Positions 8,333 to 16,283 of a stretch of DNA of 64,000 bases are shown here, piece by piece. This DNA comes from Candidatus Competibacteraceae bacterium (GTDB lineage: Bacteria; Pseudomonadota; Gammaproteobacteria; Competibacterales; Competibacteraceae). The notes beneath the pieces are model-generated. The model was not told the DNA's origin. It ran no database searches and saw only the letters and a program-made list of their open reading frames with translations. Both the position numbers and the translations under genes were made by a program. The first letter of the stretch is position 1; every line of letters starts with the position of its first letter. The DNA is taken from positions 1,178,001 to 1,242,000 of the forward strand of contig CP065007.1 in NCBI GenBank assembly GCA_016699715.1, given 5' to 3'.

Positions 8333-8563
8333 ATGAACTTCCCACTTGAAATTATCGCTGAATGGGATGCCGAAGCCGGAGTCTGGGTTGCCGCCAGCGA
8401 CGATGTGCCAGGACTGGTCACGGAGGCTGAGACCATGGAGATCCTGCTGGCAAGGTTGCGGATCATGATTCCCGAATTGCTGGCGCTCAATGGCATGGCG
8501 CGGCCGGGCGATATTCCGTTCCGCCTGCGTAGTGAGCGACTCGAACATGTCCGGACGGCTTGA
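8333..8563 (+). CDS. DUF1902 antitoxin (HicB-like)
   Basis: The 76-residue protein (MNFPLEIIAEWDAEAGVWVAASDDVPGLVTEAETMEILLARL) has the partial HicB fold seen in DUF1902 proteins: a beta strand pair ending in DVPGLVTEA and a helix. It should neutralise the HicA-like toxin encoded immediately downstream. The ATG is preferred over an upstream TTG at 8324. Antitoxin comes first, the usual order for this subtype. Stop and next start overlap as TGATG, so translation is probably coupled. Confidence 0.8.
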   Translation: MNFPLEIIAEWDAEAGVWVAASDDVPGLVTEAETMEILLARLRIMIPELLALNGMARPGDIPFRLRSERLEHVRTA

Positions 8564-8757
8564 TGGATGACTTGACGCCGGACCTGAAACGCATGTTGCG
8601 GGATGCGGGTTGTCATTTCGCGCGACAGGGGAAGGGCGATCACGAAATCTGGTTCAGCCCGATGACAGCCCGACATTTCGTGGTGGATGGTGCGATCAAA
8701 TCTCGCCATACCGCCAACGGGGTATTGAAGCAGGCCGGTCTGCTGAAACGATTTTAG
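8563..8757 (+). CDS. hicA: HicA-type toxin, double-stranded-RNA-binding fold
   Basis: This 64-residue protein carries the HicA pattern: KRMLRDAGCHFARQGKGDHEIW, with the catalytic-position histidine in GDHE, then SRHTANGVLKQAGL. HicA toxins cleave mRNA ribosome-independently. The start ATG overlaps the antitoxin stop. It ends two bases before the stop of the convergent membrane-protein gene. The pair interrupts an otherwise leftward cluster of NosL/ABC genes, so it probably entered that cluster later. Confidence 0.85.
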   Translation: MDDLTPDLKRMLRDAGCHFARQGKGDHEIWFSPMTARHFVVDGAIKSRHTANGVLKQAGLLKRF

Positions 8758-8759
8758 CG

Positions 8760-9758
8760 TCACCCCAGCAAAATCAAATTCGACCGCAGCATCAACCATG
8801 TCGCCAACCCGTAAAACACGCCGAATCCCGCCAGCGCCAGTCTGGTCAGCCGCCGAACCTCGCCTGGAATCGTCGCTTGCAGGCTGACAATCCGGCGGAA
8901 CGGGGCGATGATCCCGGCGCCCATGCCGGCGGCGGTAGCGGCGAACAGCGGCAGGTATAGCGCATAGCCGACGTAATCGTAGCCCGCTTTCAGCAGACAG
9001 AACGGGCAGTGATGGTTGGGATTTTCGTACACGTACAGCGACAGGAAGGCGACGATGGCGGTGATGGCGACCGCGAAGGTCAACAGGTTGACGGCGGCAA
9101 ACACAGGTCCCAGCCGGGGCCAGCGCCGAAACGCCAGCCCCATGATCAGCAATAGTCCCGCCATCGCGTAAAACAGCGCCAGTGCCGGGCGCGCCGGGAA
9201 ACCGGCCAGTTCCGCCGCCACGCCCTGGCCCGCCGCGCTGAACAGCGAACCGCAGCAGGAGGTGATCACCTCCGGTTCCAGCCCAAGGAAAAAGCGGGTT
9301 TGCACCGCCCCCTCCAGCAGCGCCAGCGGTGCCAGCGTCAGCAACAGCCCGTACTTGACCCGCACCAGCGGATAATCGTAGCCCCGGTTATCCACCCGGT
9401 TGAGCAGCAGCCACAGCGCCGCCAGGAAAAACAGAGCGATCTTCAGCAGCAGAGTCGGGAAACCGAAAGGGTTGACGTTCAGTACGCCGGTGGCGCACAT
9501 CGCGCCGACGAACTGGCCGGACAGGCTTTCGGCGGTCTGCGCGAACAGCAGCAGCGACAGCAATTCCGCGCCCAGGGCGAAGCCGAGCAGGGTGGAAATC
9601 AGATAGGTTCGCCGTTCCAGCCTGAGCTGCAATTCGCTACCGCTGTGGATGTCCCAGCGGTGCAGGATCTTCCAGGCGAAGCCAGCGGCCAGCAGCACCG
9701 TGCCGACGACGCTCAGGGCGATGAGTTGCAGGGCGACGATGGCGGGCGTGATCAGCAT
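8760..9758 (-). CDS. Polytopic membrane protein in NosL/ABC cluster
   Basis: The 332-residue product has about eight to nine hydrophobic segments, starting MLITPAIVALQLIALSVVGTVLLAAGF. Cysteine-containing loops stand out: GAMCATG, VITSCCGSLF and NHHCPFCLLK. The last has a CxxC motif beside two histidines and could bind a metal or exchange disulfides. Its start overlaps the end of the ABC ATPase gene by seven bases, so the two are coupled. No named family is recognised. Its position between an exporter-type ABC pair and NosL/TlpA genes suggests a part in metal or redox handling at the membrane. Confidence 0.7.
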   Translation of the reverse strand: MLITPAIVALQLIALSVVGTVLLAAGFAWKILHRWDIHSGSELQLRLERRTYLISTLLGFALGAELLSLLLFAQTAESLSGQFVGAMCATGVLNVNPFGFPTLLLKIALFFLAALWLLLNRVDNRGYDYPLVRVKYGLLLTLAPLALLEGAVQTRFFLGLEPEVITSCCGSLFSAAGQGVAAELAGFPARPALALFYAMAGLLLIMGLAFRRWPRLGPVFAAVNLLTFAVAITAIVAFLSLYVYENPNHHCPFCLLKAGYDYVGYALYLPLFAATAAGMGAGIIAPFRRIVSLQATIPGEVRRLTRLALAGFGVFYGLATWLMLRSNLILLG

Positions 9759-10435
9759 CGCGTGTCTCCCACGATGCTTCCGTCGTGCAACTCGATCACG
9801 CGGTCCACCCGCGCCGCCTCGAATACCAGCGGATCGTGGCTGCTGATCAGCACGGTTCGCCCTTGCGCCGCCAGTTCGCCCAGCAGCGCCAGCACCTCGC
9901 GCGACAGGGCGCTGTCGAGGTTGGCGGTCGGTTCGTCGGCGATCAGCACCGCCGGATCGTTGATCAGGGCGCGGGCCAGGGCGGTGCGCTGCGCCTCGCC
10001 GCCGGACAGCCATTCGACCCGGTTCTCCGCCTTCGCGCCCAGCCCGAAACGGTCGAGCAGCGCTCGCGCGCCGTCCCGCAGCTCACGATACGGTTTCCCC
10101 AGCGGATAGGCCGGCAGCATCACGTTTTCCAGTACCGTCAGTCCTCGAATCAGATTGAACTGCTGAAACACGAAGCCGAAAGTGTGTCGTCGCACCTCGG
10201 TGAGAAAACGCTCGGGCAGGTTGGACAGTAGCCGGCCGTCGAGCGTAATCCGTCCGGCGGTGGGCCGCGCCAGACCGCCGATCAGGGTCAACAGCGTGGT
10301 CTTGCCGGAACCGCTGGGTCCCTTGAACACGGTAATGCCGCCGCGTTCCAGACTCAGGCTCAGCTCGCGCAGCGCCCGGCATTCGCTGGGCTGACCCTGA
10401 TTGAATACCTTGCTGACCTCGCGCAGTTCGATCAT
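9752..10435 (-). CDS. ABC transporter ATPase, MacB/LolD type
   Basis: The 227-residue protein has the full ABC set: Walker A GPSGSGKTT, Q-loop FQQFNLI, signature LSGGEAQRTALARAL, Walker B VLIADEPTANLD and H-loop SSHD. The sequence context (GFVFQQFNLIRGLTVLENVMLPAY) is typical of the MacB/LolD/FtsE class that works with FtsX-like permeases. The permease gene upstream overlaps it by four bases. Substrate is unknown; these systems usually extract or export lipoproteins or peptides, or transmit mechanical force to the periplasm. Confidence 0.9.
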   Translation of the reverse strand: MIELREVSKVFNQGQPSECRALRELSLSLERGGITVFKGPSGSGKTTLLTLIGGLARPTAGRITLDGRLLSNLPERFLTEVRRHTFGFVFQQFNLIRGLTVLENVMLPAYPLGKPYRELRDGARALLDRFGLGAKAENRVEWLSGGEAQRTALARALINDPAVLIADEPTANLDSALSREVLALLGELAAQGRTVLISSHDPLVFEAARVDRVIELHDGSIVGDTRC

Positions 10436-11640
10436 CCGCGCATCGCCGCGTCGGGATCGACGATCGCCGCCCGCCAACCGGGGATCAGGGTGGCGACGAT
10501 GTAGGGCAGCACGGTCACCGCCAACAGTACGAGAACCTGTTGCAAATCGACCGCCGGTGTCAGCCGGAAGTCGGGATACAGCACCGCCCAGCCCTTGAGC
10601 ACCGGTGCGAACAGTCGCGCACCGCCGTAAAACACCTGCCACCAGGCCAGTAGATAGCCAGCCAGAAAGGCGGTCAGCGACAGCAGCGCGCCTTCCCACA
10701 GTTTCATGCGCAGGATGTCGCCGGTTTCCCAGCCGATGGCCTTGAGGATACCGATCTCGCGCTTTTCCTCGGCGCTGAGGCCGGCGGCCTTGTCCCAGGC
10801 CAGGATCAGGAAGGCCAGCGGCAGCGAACCCAGCGCGACAAACACCATACCCTCGCGCCAGTGGAACACGGCGTCGTAGGTGCGCAGGATTTCCGCGCGC
10901 AGAATTGGCCGGCTGGCGGGCAGGGCGAGCGCGATTTTGCCGGCCACGGTAACGGCCTCGCGCGGGTTGCGTACCGCCAGCACGGCGTCGGTGTAGACCT
11001 CCGGCGGCAATTGGAAAAGCTGGCGAAAGCCGGCGTCGGACAACAGCAGCAGGTCGGCGCTCAGCAGTTCCGAGGCGGATTCCAGCACGCCGGTGATTTT
11101 CAGCGGCAGTGGTCGGCCATCGGTCGCGCGCAGGCTCAGATAGTCGCCAACGCCGATCTGGCGGACCCGCGCCAGCGCCGCGCCGATGACGATTTCATCC
11201 GCCGCCAACCCGCGTTCCGGCGCGGCCATCAGGGTATAGTTGGCCTTGACCGCCGGATCGTAGTAGTAACCCCACAGCCGGCCCCGCGCGGAAGCGACCC
11301 CGCGAATTCGCCGCAAGGTATCCAGCCAGGCCGCCGGCAGCAGATCGTGGCGACCGGCGACCAGGCGTTGCACGATCACCTCCGGCGCATCTTGCAGCAG
11401 TAGCGTCGCTTCCCGCCGCAGCCCCTGACTGAGCAGCAGCACCGAGGCAAACAGAAACACCAGCAGGGTATAAACCAGCAGCAGGCCGAGATTGCGGGTC
11501 TTGCGCCGCAACAGGGCGGCGAGAGTGTAGTCGATCAGGTATTTCTGCCGTTCGAGGAAGGCTCGCATGGCGGAATCGGCGGCGGTTGGGAGCAGGAGTG
11601 GCGGAACGGTATCGTCGCGGAAATCGAGACCGACCGGCAT
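10432..11640 (-). CDS. FtsX/MacB-like ABC permease
   Basis: Following a cytoplasmic stretch, a first membrane helix (NLGLLLVYTLLVFLFASVLLL) is followed by a large extracytoplasmic domain and three more helices near the C-terminus, the FtsX topology. The segment SAEEKREIGILKAIGWETGDILRMKLWEGALL is the conserved cytoplasmic loop of FtsX-like permeases. ATG at 11640 has GGAG nine bases upstream and is preferred over TTG at 11646. It overlaps the ATPase start, confirming they form one transporter. Confidence 0.9.
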   Translation of the reverse strand: MPVGLDFRDDTVPPLLLPTAADSAMRAFLERQKYLIDYTLAALLRRKTRNLGLLLVYTLLVFLFASVLLLSQGLRREATLLLQDAPEVIVQRLVAGRHDLLPAAWLDTLRRIRGVASARGRLWGYYYDPAVKANYTLMAAPERGLAADEIVIGAALARVRQIGVGDYLSLRATDGRPLPLKITGVLESASELLSADLLLLSDAGFRQLFQLPPEVYTDAVLAVRNPREAVTVAGKIALALPASRPILRAEILRTYDAVFHWREGMVFVALGSLPLAFLILAWDKAAGLSAEEKREIGILKAIGWETGDILRMKLWEGALLSLTAFLAGYLLAWWQVFYGGARLFAPVLKGWAVLYPDFRLTPAVDLQQVLVLLAVTVLPYIVATLIPGWRAAIVDPDAAMRG

Positions 11641-11683
11641 TGACAATTCTCCAGTCTGAAAGCCTTGGCGATGAAAAAACCGT

Positions 11684-12001
11684 TCAGCGGGAAGAGGGCG
11701 TTAAACCAGGCGGAGGAGGCAGCAGCGTACCGGTGGGAAAGTGGTCCAGTGCCGCCGGATGATCCTGAAACGGGCTGTGCCGGTCGGCTTGGCTGGGATG
11801 GCGGGTGTAGCGAGCCTCGGTGAACAGGCTGAGGTCGGTCAAGCCCAGTTCGCGGACCAGCGCCCGGTTGGTGGCGCGATCCGTTGAACGAGAGCGCCAC
11901 GCCGCGTCCGCCAGCGTCAGTCCGAACAGTAGCAACAAAATCGCCAGCAAGGTCAAAGCGACATTCGCCATGCGGGGATGAGGGCAGCGTCGAAGCAGCA
12001 T
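11684..12001 (-). CDS. Small membrane-anchored protein heading the ABC cluster
   Basis: The 105-residue product has one N-terminal hydrophobic segment (VALTLLAILLLLFGLTLADA) and a soluble tail rich in charged residues ending in a proline run (LPPPPG). It precedes the permease by about 40 bases on the same strand and is probably the first gene of the ABC operon. An internal ATG at 11971 (MANVALTLL) is an equally good start and would put the hydrophobic segment at the N-terminus. No family recognised. Confidence 0.55.
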   Translation of the reverse strand: MLLRRCPHPRMANVALTLLAILLLLFGLTLADAAWRSRSTDRATNRALVRELGLTDLSLFTEARYTRHPSQADRHSPFQDHPAALDHFPTGTLLPPPPGLTPSSR

Positions 12002-12114
12002 GGATCATTCAGGTGGTTTAACTGATCGCAGCTTATTCGGCCGGACTTGCTTTGGCAACGGTAAGCCGGACCCGGCCCGTTTCATCCAGGCAAATCGCTT
12101 GGCTACTCCCGTCG

Positions 12115-12143
12115 TTGCGTCCCCTGGTCTTTCCTCCTAGAAT
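12115..12143 (+). promoter_or_regulatory. Sigma-70-type promoter for the rpsF operon
   Basis: TTGCGT (12115-12120) and TAGAAT (12138-12143) are separated by exactly 17 bases. They lie about 85 bases upstream of rpsF in an otherwise gene-free gap, the expected place for the ribosomal operon promoter. Confidence 0.6.
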
Positions 12144-12154
12144 ACCTGCCCCTT

Positions 12155-12172
12155 GCGGTCCGCTTGGACCGC
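12155..12172 (+). promoter_or_regulatory. Leader hairpin before rpsF
   Basis: GCGGTCC and GGACCGC form a perfect seven-base-pair stem with loop GCTT in the untranslated leader. rpsF leaders in other bacteria contain an RNA bound by S6:S18 for autoregulation; whether this hairpin belongs to such a motif cannot be decided by eye. Confidence 0.4.
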
Positions 12173-12226
12173 GACTCCTTGCCTCACCAATTTCGGGAGG
12201 CTGTCTATCATCCGTAAGGAGCCGCA

Positions 12227-12661
12227 ATGCGACATTACGAAATCGTGTTTCTGGTCCATCCCGACCAGAGCGAACAAGTTCCGGCGATGATCGAGCGTTA
12301 TCGCGCGATGGTCGAAGAGGACGGTGGCCATCTCCACCGCCTGGAAGATTGGGGTCGGCGACAACTGGCTTATCCCATCCATAAGATCCACAAGGCGCAC
12401 TACGTCCTGATGAACGTCGAGTGCAGCCAGACAGTGCTGGAAGAGTTGCAGAGCGCTTTCCGTTTCAACGACGCCGTGATCCGCAACCTGATCATCGAGC
12501 GGGATGGTCCGGACATCGAACCGTCGCCGCTGGTCAGGTCGCGCGACGACCGCGACGACCGCGACGACCGCGACGACCGCGACGACCGTAGTGATCGCGG
12601 TGACCGTAGTGACCGCGACGACTCCGACGAGGCAGTCGAGACCGGTGACGAATCTGCCTGA
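12227..12661 (+). CDS. rpsF: Ribosomal protein bS6 with a repetitive Arg-Asp tail
   Basis: Residues 1 to about 95 are a normal bS6 (MRHYEIVFLVHPDQSEQV...KAHYVLMNVE...FRFNDAVIRNLII). It binds bS18 in the 30S platform. The remaining 45 residues are unusual: five consecutive RDD triplets, then RSDRGDRSDRDD and an acidic end DEAVETGDESA. Many bS6 proteins end in short acidic tails that can be extended with glutamate by RimK; this tail is much longer and of alternating charge. GTAAGGAG just before the ATG is a strong ribosome binding site. priB and rpsR follow in the same operon. Confidence 0.97.
   Translation: MRHYEIVFLVHPDQSEQVPAMIERYRAMVEEDGGHLHRLEDWGRRQLAYPIHKIHKAHYVLMNVECSQTVLEELQSAFRFNDAVIRNLIIERDGPDIEPSPLVRSRDDRDDRDDRDDRDDRSDRGDRSDRDDSDEAVETGDESA
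12542..12586 (+). repeat. Five 9-bp tandem repeats in rpsF
   Basis: The unit CGCGACGAC occurs five times in a row and encodes the Arg-Asp-Asp triplets of the bS6 tail. Degenerate units continue to about 12630. Because the unit is a multiple of three, slippage would change tail length without a frameshift. Confidence 0.9.
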
Positions 12662-12684
12662 GCTGGCGTTAGCCTCGCGTCACC

Positions 12685-13026
12685 ATGCCGTTCGTGCCAC
12701 CCGCCGACAACTACCTGATCATCGCCGGCCAGGTCGCGGGGGGTTGCGAAACCCGCCAGTCGCCGGCGGGCGTACCCATCAGCCGCTTCCTGCTGGAACA
12801 CCATTCCAGCCAAGTGGAAGCCGGTATTTCGCGCGAGGCGCGTTGCCGGATTCCGGTGGTGGCCTGTGGCGAAGCCCTGGCCGGCATCGCCGGCCCGCTG
12901 GTGGCGGGCGCCCGGTTGCGGGTGCGGGGTTTTGTCAGCCGCGCCAATTATCGCGAGGGCGAATACCGTTTGGTGTTGCACGCCGCCCGCATTGAGATGC
13001 TTGATCACGAATCATCCGAGGATTGA
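12685..13026 (+). CDS. priB: Primosomal replication protein N (PriB)
   Basis: The 113-residue single-strand DNA-binding OB-fold protein has the PriB pattern NYLIIAGQVAG, GVPISRFLLEHHSSQVEAG and RVRGFVSRANYREGEYRLVLHA. PriB helps PriA reload the DnaB helicase at stalled forks. Its place between rpsF and rpsR is the conserved position in beta- and gammaproteobacteria. It ends six bases before the rpsR start. Confidence 0.93.
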   Translation: MPFVPPADNYLIIAGQVAGGCETRQSPAGVPISRFLLEHHSSQVEAGISREARCRIPVVACGEALAGIAGPLVAGARLRVRGFVSRANYREGEYRLVLHAARIEMLDHESSED

Positions 13027-13031
13027 ATCCC

Positions 13032-13256
13032 ATGTCGCGTTTTTTTCGTCGTAAGAAGTTTTGTCGTTTCACCGCCGAAGGCGTCAAGGAAATCGACTAT
13101 AAGGACATCGCTGTCCTGAAGAACTACATCAGCGAAACCGGCAAGATCGTGCCAAGTCGCATCACCGGTACCAAGGCCCGCTACCAGCGGCAACTCTCGG
13201 TAGCGATCAAACGCGCCCGCTTTCTGGCGTTGCTGCCGTACTGCGACCGGCATTAA
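13032..13256 (+). CDS. rpsR: Ribosomal protein bS18
   Basis: The 74-residue product is a typical bS18 (MSRFFRRKKFCRFTAEGVKEIDYKD...ITGTKARYQRQLSVAIKRARFLALLPYCD). It pairs with bS6 in the 30S subunit. The ATG at 13032 is preferred over an in-frame TTG nine bases earlier, as family members begin here. Confidence 0.98.
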   Translation: MSRFFRRKKFCRFTAEGVKEIDYKDIAVLKNYISETGKIVPSRITGTKARYQRQLSVAIKRARFLALLPYCDRH

Positions 13257-13292
13257 GTCTGTCGAGCGGTCCGGCCGCGGCAGGAGTCTGGC

Positions 13293-14204
13293 GTGAAATC
13301 CATTGCCGTCTTCATCATGCGCGGCCGGTTCGCGGCGGTGCTGATCGCGGCGCCCACGGCAGTGCTGTTCTGGTTATTCCCGCCAATCCTGATCGTATCC
13401 GGCGCGGTGGTGGCGCTGGTGACCTTGCGCCGGGGCGCGGCCGAAGGCGCATTGCTCGCGGTGCTGGCCGGATTGGGTGCCGGCGCACTGGCCGGGCTGG
13501 TGCTGGGTCTGGGCGCCATGTGGCCGATGCTGTCGGTGTTGCTGGCCTGCTGGGCACCGTTATGGGTGCTGGCGTCGTTGCTGCGTGCCACAGTCTCGCT
13601 GTCCGTAACGCTGCGAGCCGCTGCCCTGCTGGGTCTACTGGGCGTGGGCGGATTCTACCTGATGTTGGGTGACCCAGCGGTTTGGTGGAGCCAGGTGCTT
13701 GACGGCCTGCGGCAGGGATTGACGACGTTGCCATCGGGCGAACGGGCTACCTTGGAGCAGTTGCTGGATCTGTTACGGAGCTGGGCGCCGTTGTTGCCGG
13801 GACAGGTGGTGAGCGCGGCGCTGTTATTCGTGCTGGCGGGATTGCTGCTCGGCCGCTGGTGGCAGGCGCTACTGTTCCACCCGGGCGGTTTTCGTCCCGA
13901 ATTTCATCAGCTGCGCTTGGGTCGCCCGCTGGCGCTGCTGGCACTGGCGCTGTTCGGCGCGGCGCTGTTGTCTGGCTGGCCGGTTCTGAGCAATCTGGTC
14001 TTGGTGCTGGGAACGCTCTACAGCGTGCAAGGCATCGCCGTGGCACACGCTCTGGTCTTCAAGCTGCGACTCTCGCCGGCCTGGTTGCTGCTGCTTTATC
14101 TGCTACTGGTTCCGTTGCTGTCGCAACTGGTCATGGCGCTGGGGATCGCCGATGCCTGGGCCGATTTCCGGACCCGCGTTCGGCCGCGCCCGAGCAAACC
14201 CTGA
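13293..14204 (+). CDS. DUF2232-type integral membrane protein
   Basis: The 303-residue protein is almost entirely hydrophobic with about eight membrane segments rich in leucine, alanine and glycine. A DUF2232/YybS-like membrane protein is commonly found between rpsR and rplI in gammaproteobacteria, and position plus composition support that assignment here. It starts at a GTG. No catalytic motifs are visible and its function is unknown. Confidence 0.75.
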   Translation: MKSIAVFIMRGRFAAVLIAAPTAVLFWLFPPILIVSGAVVALVTLRRGAAEGALLAVLAGLGAGALAGLVLGLGAMWPMLSVLLACWAPLWVLASLLRATVSLSVTLRAAALLGLLGVGGFYLMLGDPAVWWSQVLDGLRQGLTTLPSGERATLEQLLDLLRSWAPLLPGQVVSAALLFVLAGLLLGRWWQALLFHPGGFRPEFHQLRLGRPLALLALALFGAALLSGWPVLSNLVLVLGTLYSVQGIAVAHALVFKLRLSPAWLLLLYLLLVPLLSQLVMALGIADAWADFRTRVRPRPSKP

Positions 14205-14248
14205 ATTCTCCTTACAACACGCATCGAAGCGCACATCGGAGTTTGACG

Positions 14249-14698
14249 ATGGAAATCATATTGCTGGAAAAAATCAATAACCTGGGCAGCCTGGGTGATC
14301 GGATCAATGTTAAGCCGGGCTACGCTCGCAATTTCCTGATTCCGACAGGCAAGGCCACCGCGGCCACCGCGGCCAATCTCGCCCGGTTCGAGGCCCGTCG
14401 CGCCGAGCTGGAACGGGTTGCCGCCGAGTTGCTGGCCAGAGCCAAGTCCCGCGCCGAGCAACTCGCCGAATTGATTGTCACCTTGTCGGTCAAGACCGGC
14501 AGCGAAGGTCGGCTGTTCGGGTCGGTCGGCGCCGCCGACATCGCCAACGCGGTGTCGGCCGCCGGGATCGAGTTGCAGAAGAATGAGATCCGCTTGCCGA
14601 CCGGCTCCATCCGCCAGATTGGCGAGTACGATGTGGATCTGCTGTTGCACCCCGAAGTGAAGACCCAAATCCGGGTCAATATCATCGCCGAAGTCTGA
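14249..14698 (+). CDS. rplI: Ribosomal protein bL9
   Basis: The 149-residue product matches bL9: N-terminal MEIILLEKINNLGSLGDRINVKPGYARNFLIP binding 23S rRNA, a long alanine-rich connecting helix, and a C-terminal domain (GRLFGSVGAADIANAV...HPEVKTQIRVNIIAE). It stabilises the L1-stalk region of the 50S subunit. It ends the ribosomal part of the operon; dnaB follows after about 180 bases. Confidence 0.98.
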   Translation: MEIILLEKINNLGSLGDRINVKPGYARNFLIPTGKATAATAANLARFEARRAELERVAAELLARAKSRAEQLAELIVTLSVKTGSEGRLFGSVGAADIANAVSAAGIELQKNEIRLPTGSIRQIGEYDVDLLLHPEVKTQIRVNIIAEV

Positions 14699-14752
14699 GC
14701 CGCGGCCGGCATGCCCACGCTGGGGATTTGAACTAGACTCAAACCATCCCCG

Positions 14753-14769
14753 CGCGGGCAACGCCCGCG
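14753..14769. terminator. Short GC-rich hairpin after rplI
   Basis: CGCGGGC and GCCCGCG form a perfect seven-pair stem with loop AAC about 55 bases after the rplI stop. No T-run follows, so intrinsic termination is uncertain. Confidence 0.3.
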
Positions 14770-14882
14770 GGCCAGCGCTGTATCGAGCGTCTTGTACCCA
14801 TCCCCCCGCGGGAATTTCGTGGCCGTGCCGCCGAACCATCGCGGCGGGCGGCGGATCGCCGGTTGTTTCCGAGAGTTCCGTC

Positions 14883-16283
14883 ATGCTGCCCGTTTCCCCG
14901 TTTCCCCACCGTAAGGACGCCGCCACCGAGGCGCTGCGGGTGCCGCCGCATTCGCTCGAGGCCGAACAGGCTGTGCTGGGCGGCCTGATGCTGGACAACG
15001 CCACTTGGGATCAGGTGGCCGACCGGCTGGATGAACACGATTTCTACCGCGCCGATCACCGGCTCATTTTTCGCGCCATCCGTCGGCTGGCCGAACAGGG
15101 CAAGCCGTTCGATCTGCTGACCCTGGCGGAATGGCTGGAGGACCACAACGAACTGGAGGCGGGCGGAGGTTTCGCCTATCTGGGCGTGTTGGCGCGGGAT
15201 ACGCCGAGCGCCGCCAACGTCCGTGCCTACGCCGACATCATTCGCGAGCGGGCGATCCGCCGCGAGTTGATTCGCACCGCCACCGAGATTGCCGACAGCG
15301 CCTACGATCCCAAGGGCCGCGACAGCAAGGCATTGCTGGACGATGCCGAGAAAAAGGTGTTCGCTATCGCCGAACGCGGTTTCCGCGCCCACGAAGGTTT
15401 CGCCAATATCAAGGATTTGCTGGCGCGCACGGTGGAGCGGATCGACCTGCTGTTCCAGCGCGACAATCCGATCACCGGCCTGCCCACCGGCTGGTCCGAT
15501 TTCGACGACAAAACCGCCGGTTTGCAGCGTGGTGATCTCATCGTCGTCGCCGGCCGGCCGTCGATGGGCAAGACCGCTTTCGCCATGAATATCGCCGAGT
15601 ATGCGGCCATTCAAGCCAAGTGTCCGGTGGCGGTGTTCAGCATGGAAATGCCGGGCGAGAGCCTGATCATGCGCTTGATGTCGTCGCTGGGCCGGATTGA
15701 CCAGCATCGGGTGCGGGCCGGGCGGCTGGAGGAAGAGGACTGGCCGCGCTTGACCTCGGCGGTGACCATGCTGTCGGAGGCGCGGCTGTTCATCGACGAC
15801 AGCTCCAATCTGAGCCCGAACGAACTGCGGGCGCGGGCGCGGCGCCTGCATCGGCAGGAAGGGCAACTGGGCCTGATCGTGGTGGACTACCTGCAACTGA
15901 TGCAGGTGCCGGGCACCAACGAAAACCGCGCCACCGAGGTTTCGGAAATTTCCCGGGCGCTCAAGAGCCTGGCCAAGGAGTTATCGGTGCCGGTGCTGGC
16001 GCTGTCGCAGCTCAATCGCACGCTGGAGCAGCGCGGCGACAAGCGGCCGATCATGTCGGATCTGCGCGAATCGGGTGCGATCGAACAGGACGCGGACCTG
16101 ATCTGCTTTATCTACCGCGACGAAGTCTACAACTCCGACAGTCCCGACAAGGGCATCGCCGAAATCATCATCGGCAAACAGCGTAACGGCCCCATCGGGA
16201 CCACTCGCTTGACCTTCCTGGGGCAGTACACTCGCTTCGAAAGCTACGCTCCCGAATTCTACTCGGCGGGTTCCAAATCATGA
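14883..16283 (+). CDS. dnaB: Replicative DNA helicase DnaB
   Basis: The 466-residue product has the N-terminal DnaB domain (PHSLEAEQAVLGGLMLDN...DHRLIFRAIRRLAEQG), a linker, and the RecA-like helicase domain with Walker A AGRPSMGKTAFAMN, Walker B LIVVDYLQLMQ and SQLNRTLEQRGDKRPIMSDLRESGAIEQDAD. It unwinds DNA at the replication fork as a hexamer. Its last bases overlap the alr start (ATGA). Confidence 0.98.
   Translation: MLPVSPFPHRKDAATEALRVPPHSLEAEQAVLGGLMLDNATWDQVADRLDEHDFYRADHRLIFRAIRRLAEQGKPFDLLTLAEWLEDHNELEAGGGFAYLGVLARDTPSAANVRAYADIIRERAIRRELIRTATEIADSAYDPKGRDSKALLDDAEKKVFAIAERGFRAHEGFANIKDLLARTVERIDLLFQRDNPITGLPTGWSDFDDKTAGLQRGDLIVVAGRPSMGKTAFAMNIAEYAAIQAKCPVAVFSMEMPGESLIMRLMSSLGRIDQHRVRAGRLEEEDWPRLTSAVTMLSEARLFIDDSSNLSPNELRARARRLHRQEGQLGLIVVDYLQLMQVPGTNENRATEVSEISRALKSLAKELSVPVLALSQLNRTLEQRGDKRPIMSDLRESGAIEQDADLICFIYRDEVYNSDSPDKGIAEIIIGKQRNGPIGTTRLTFLGQYTRFESYAPEFYSAGSKS

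Noticed and set aside
12542..12630. Tandem repeats considered as a CRISPR-like array
   Set aside because: Units are 9 bases without spacers and encode the tail of bS6 in frame.
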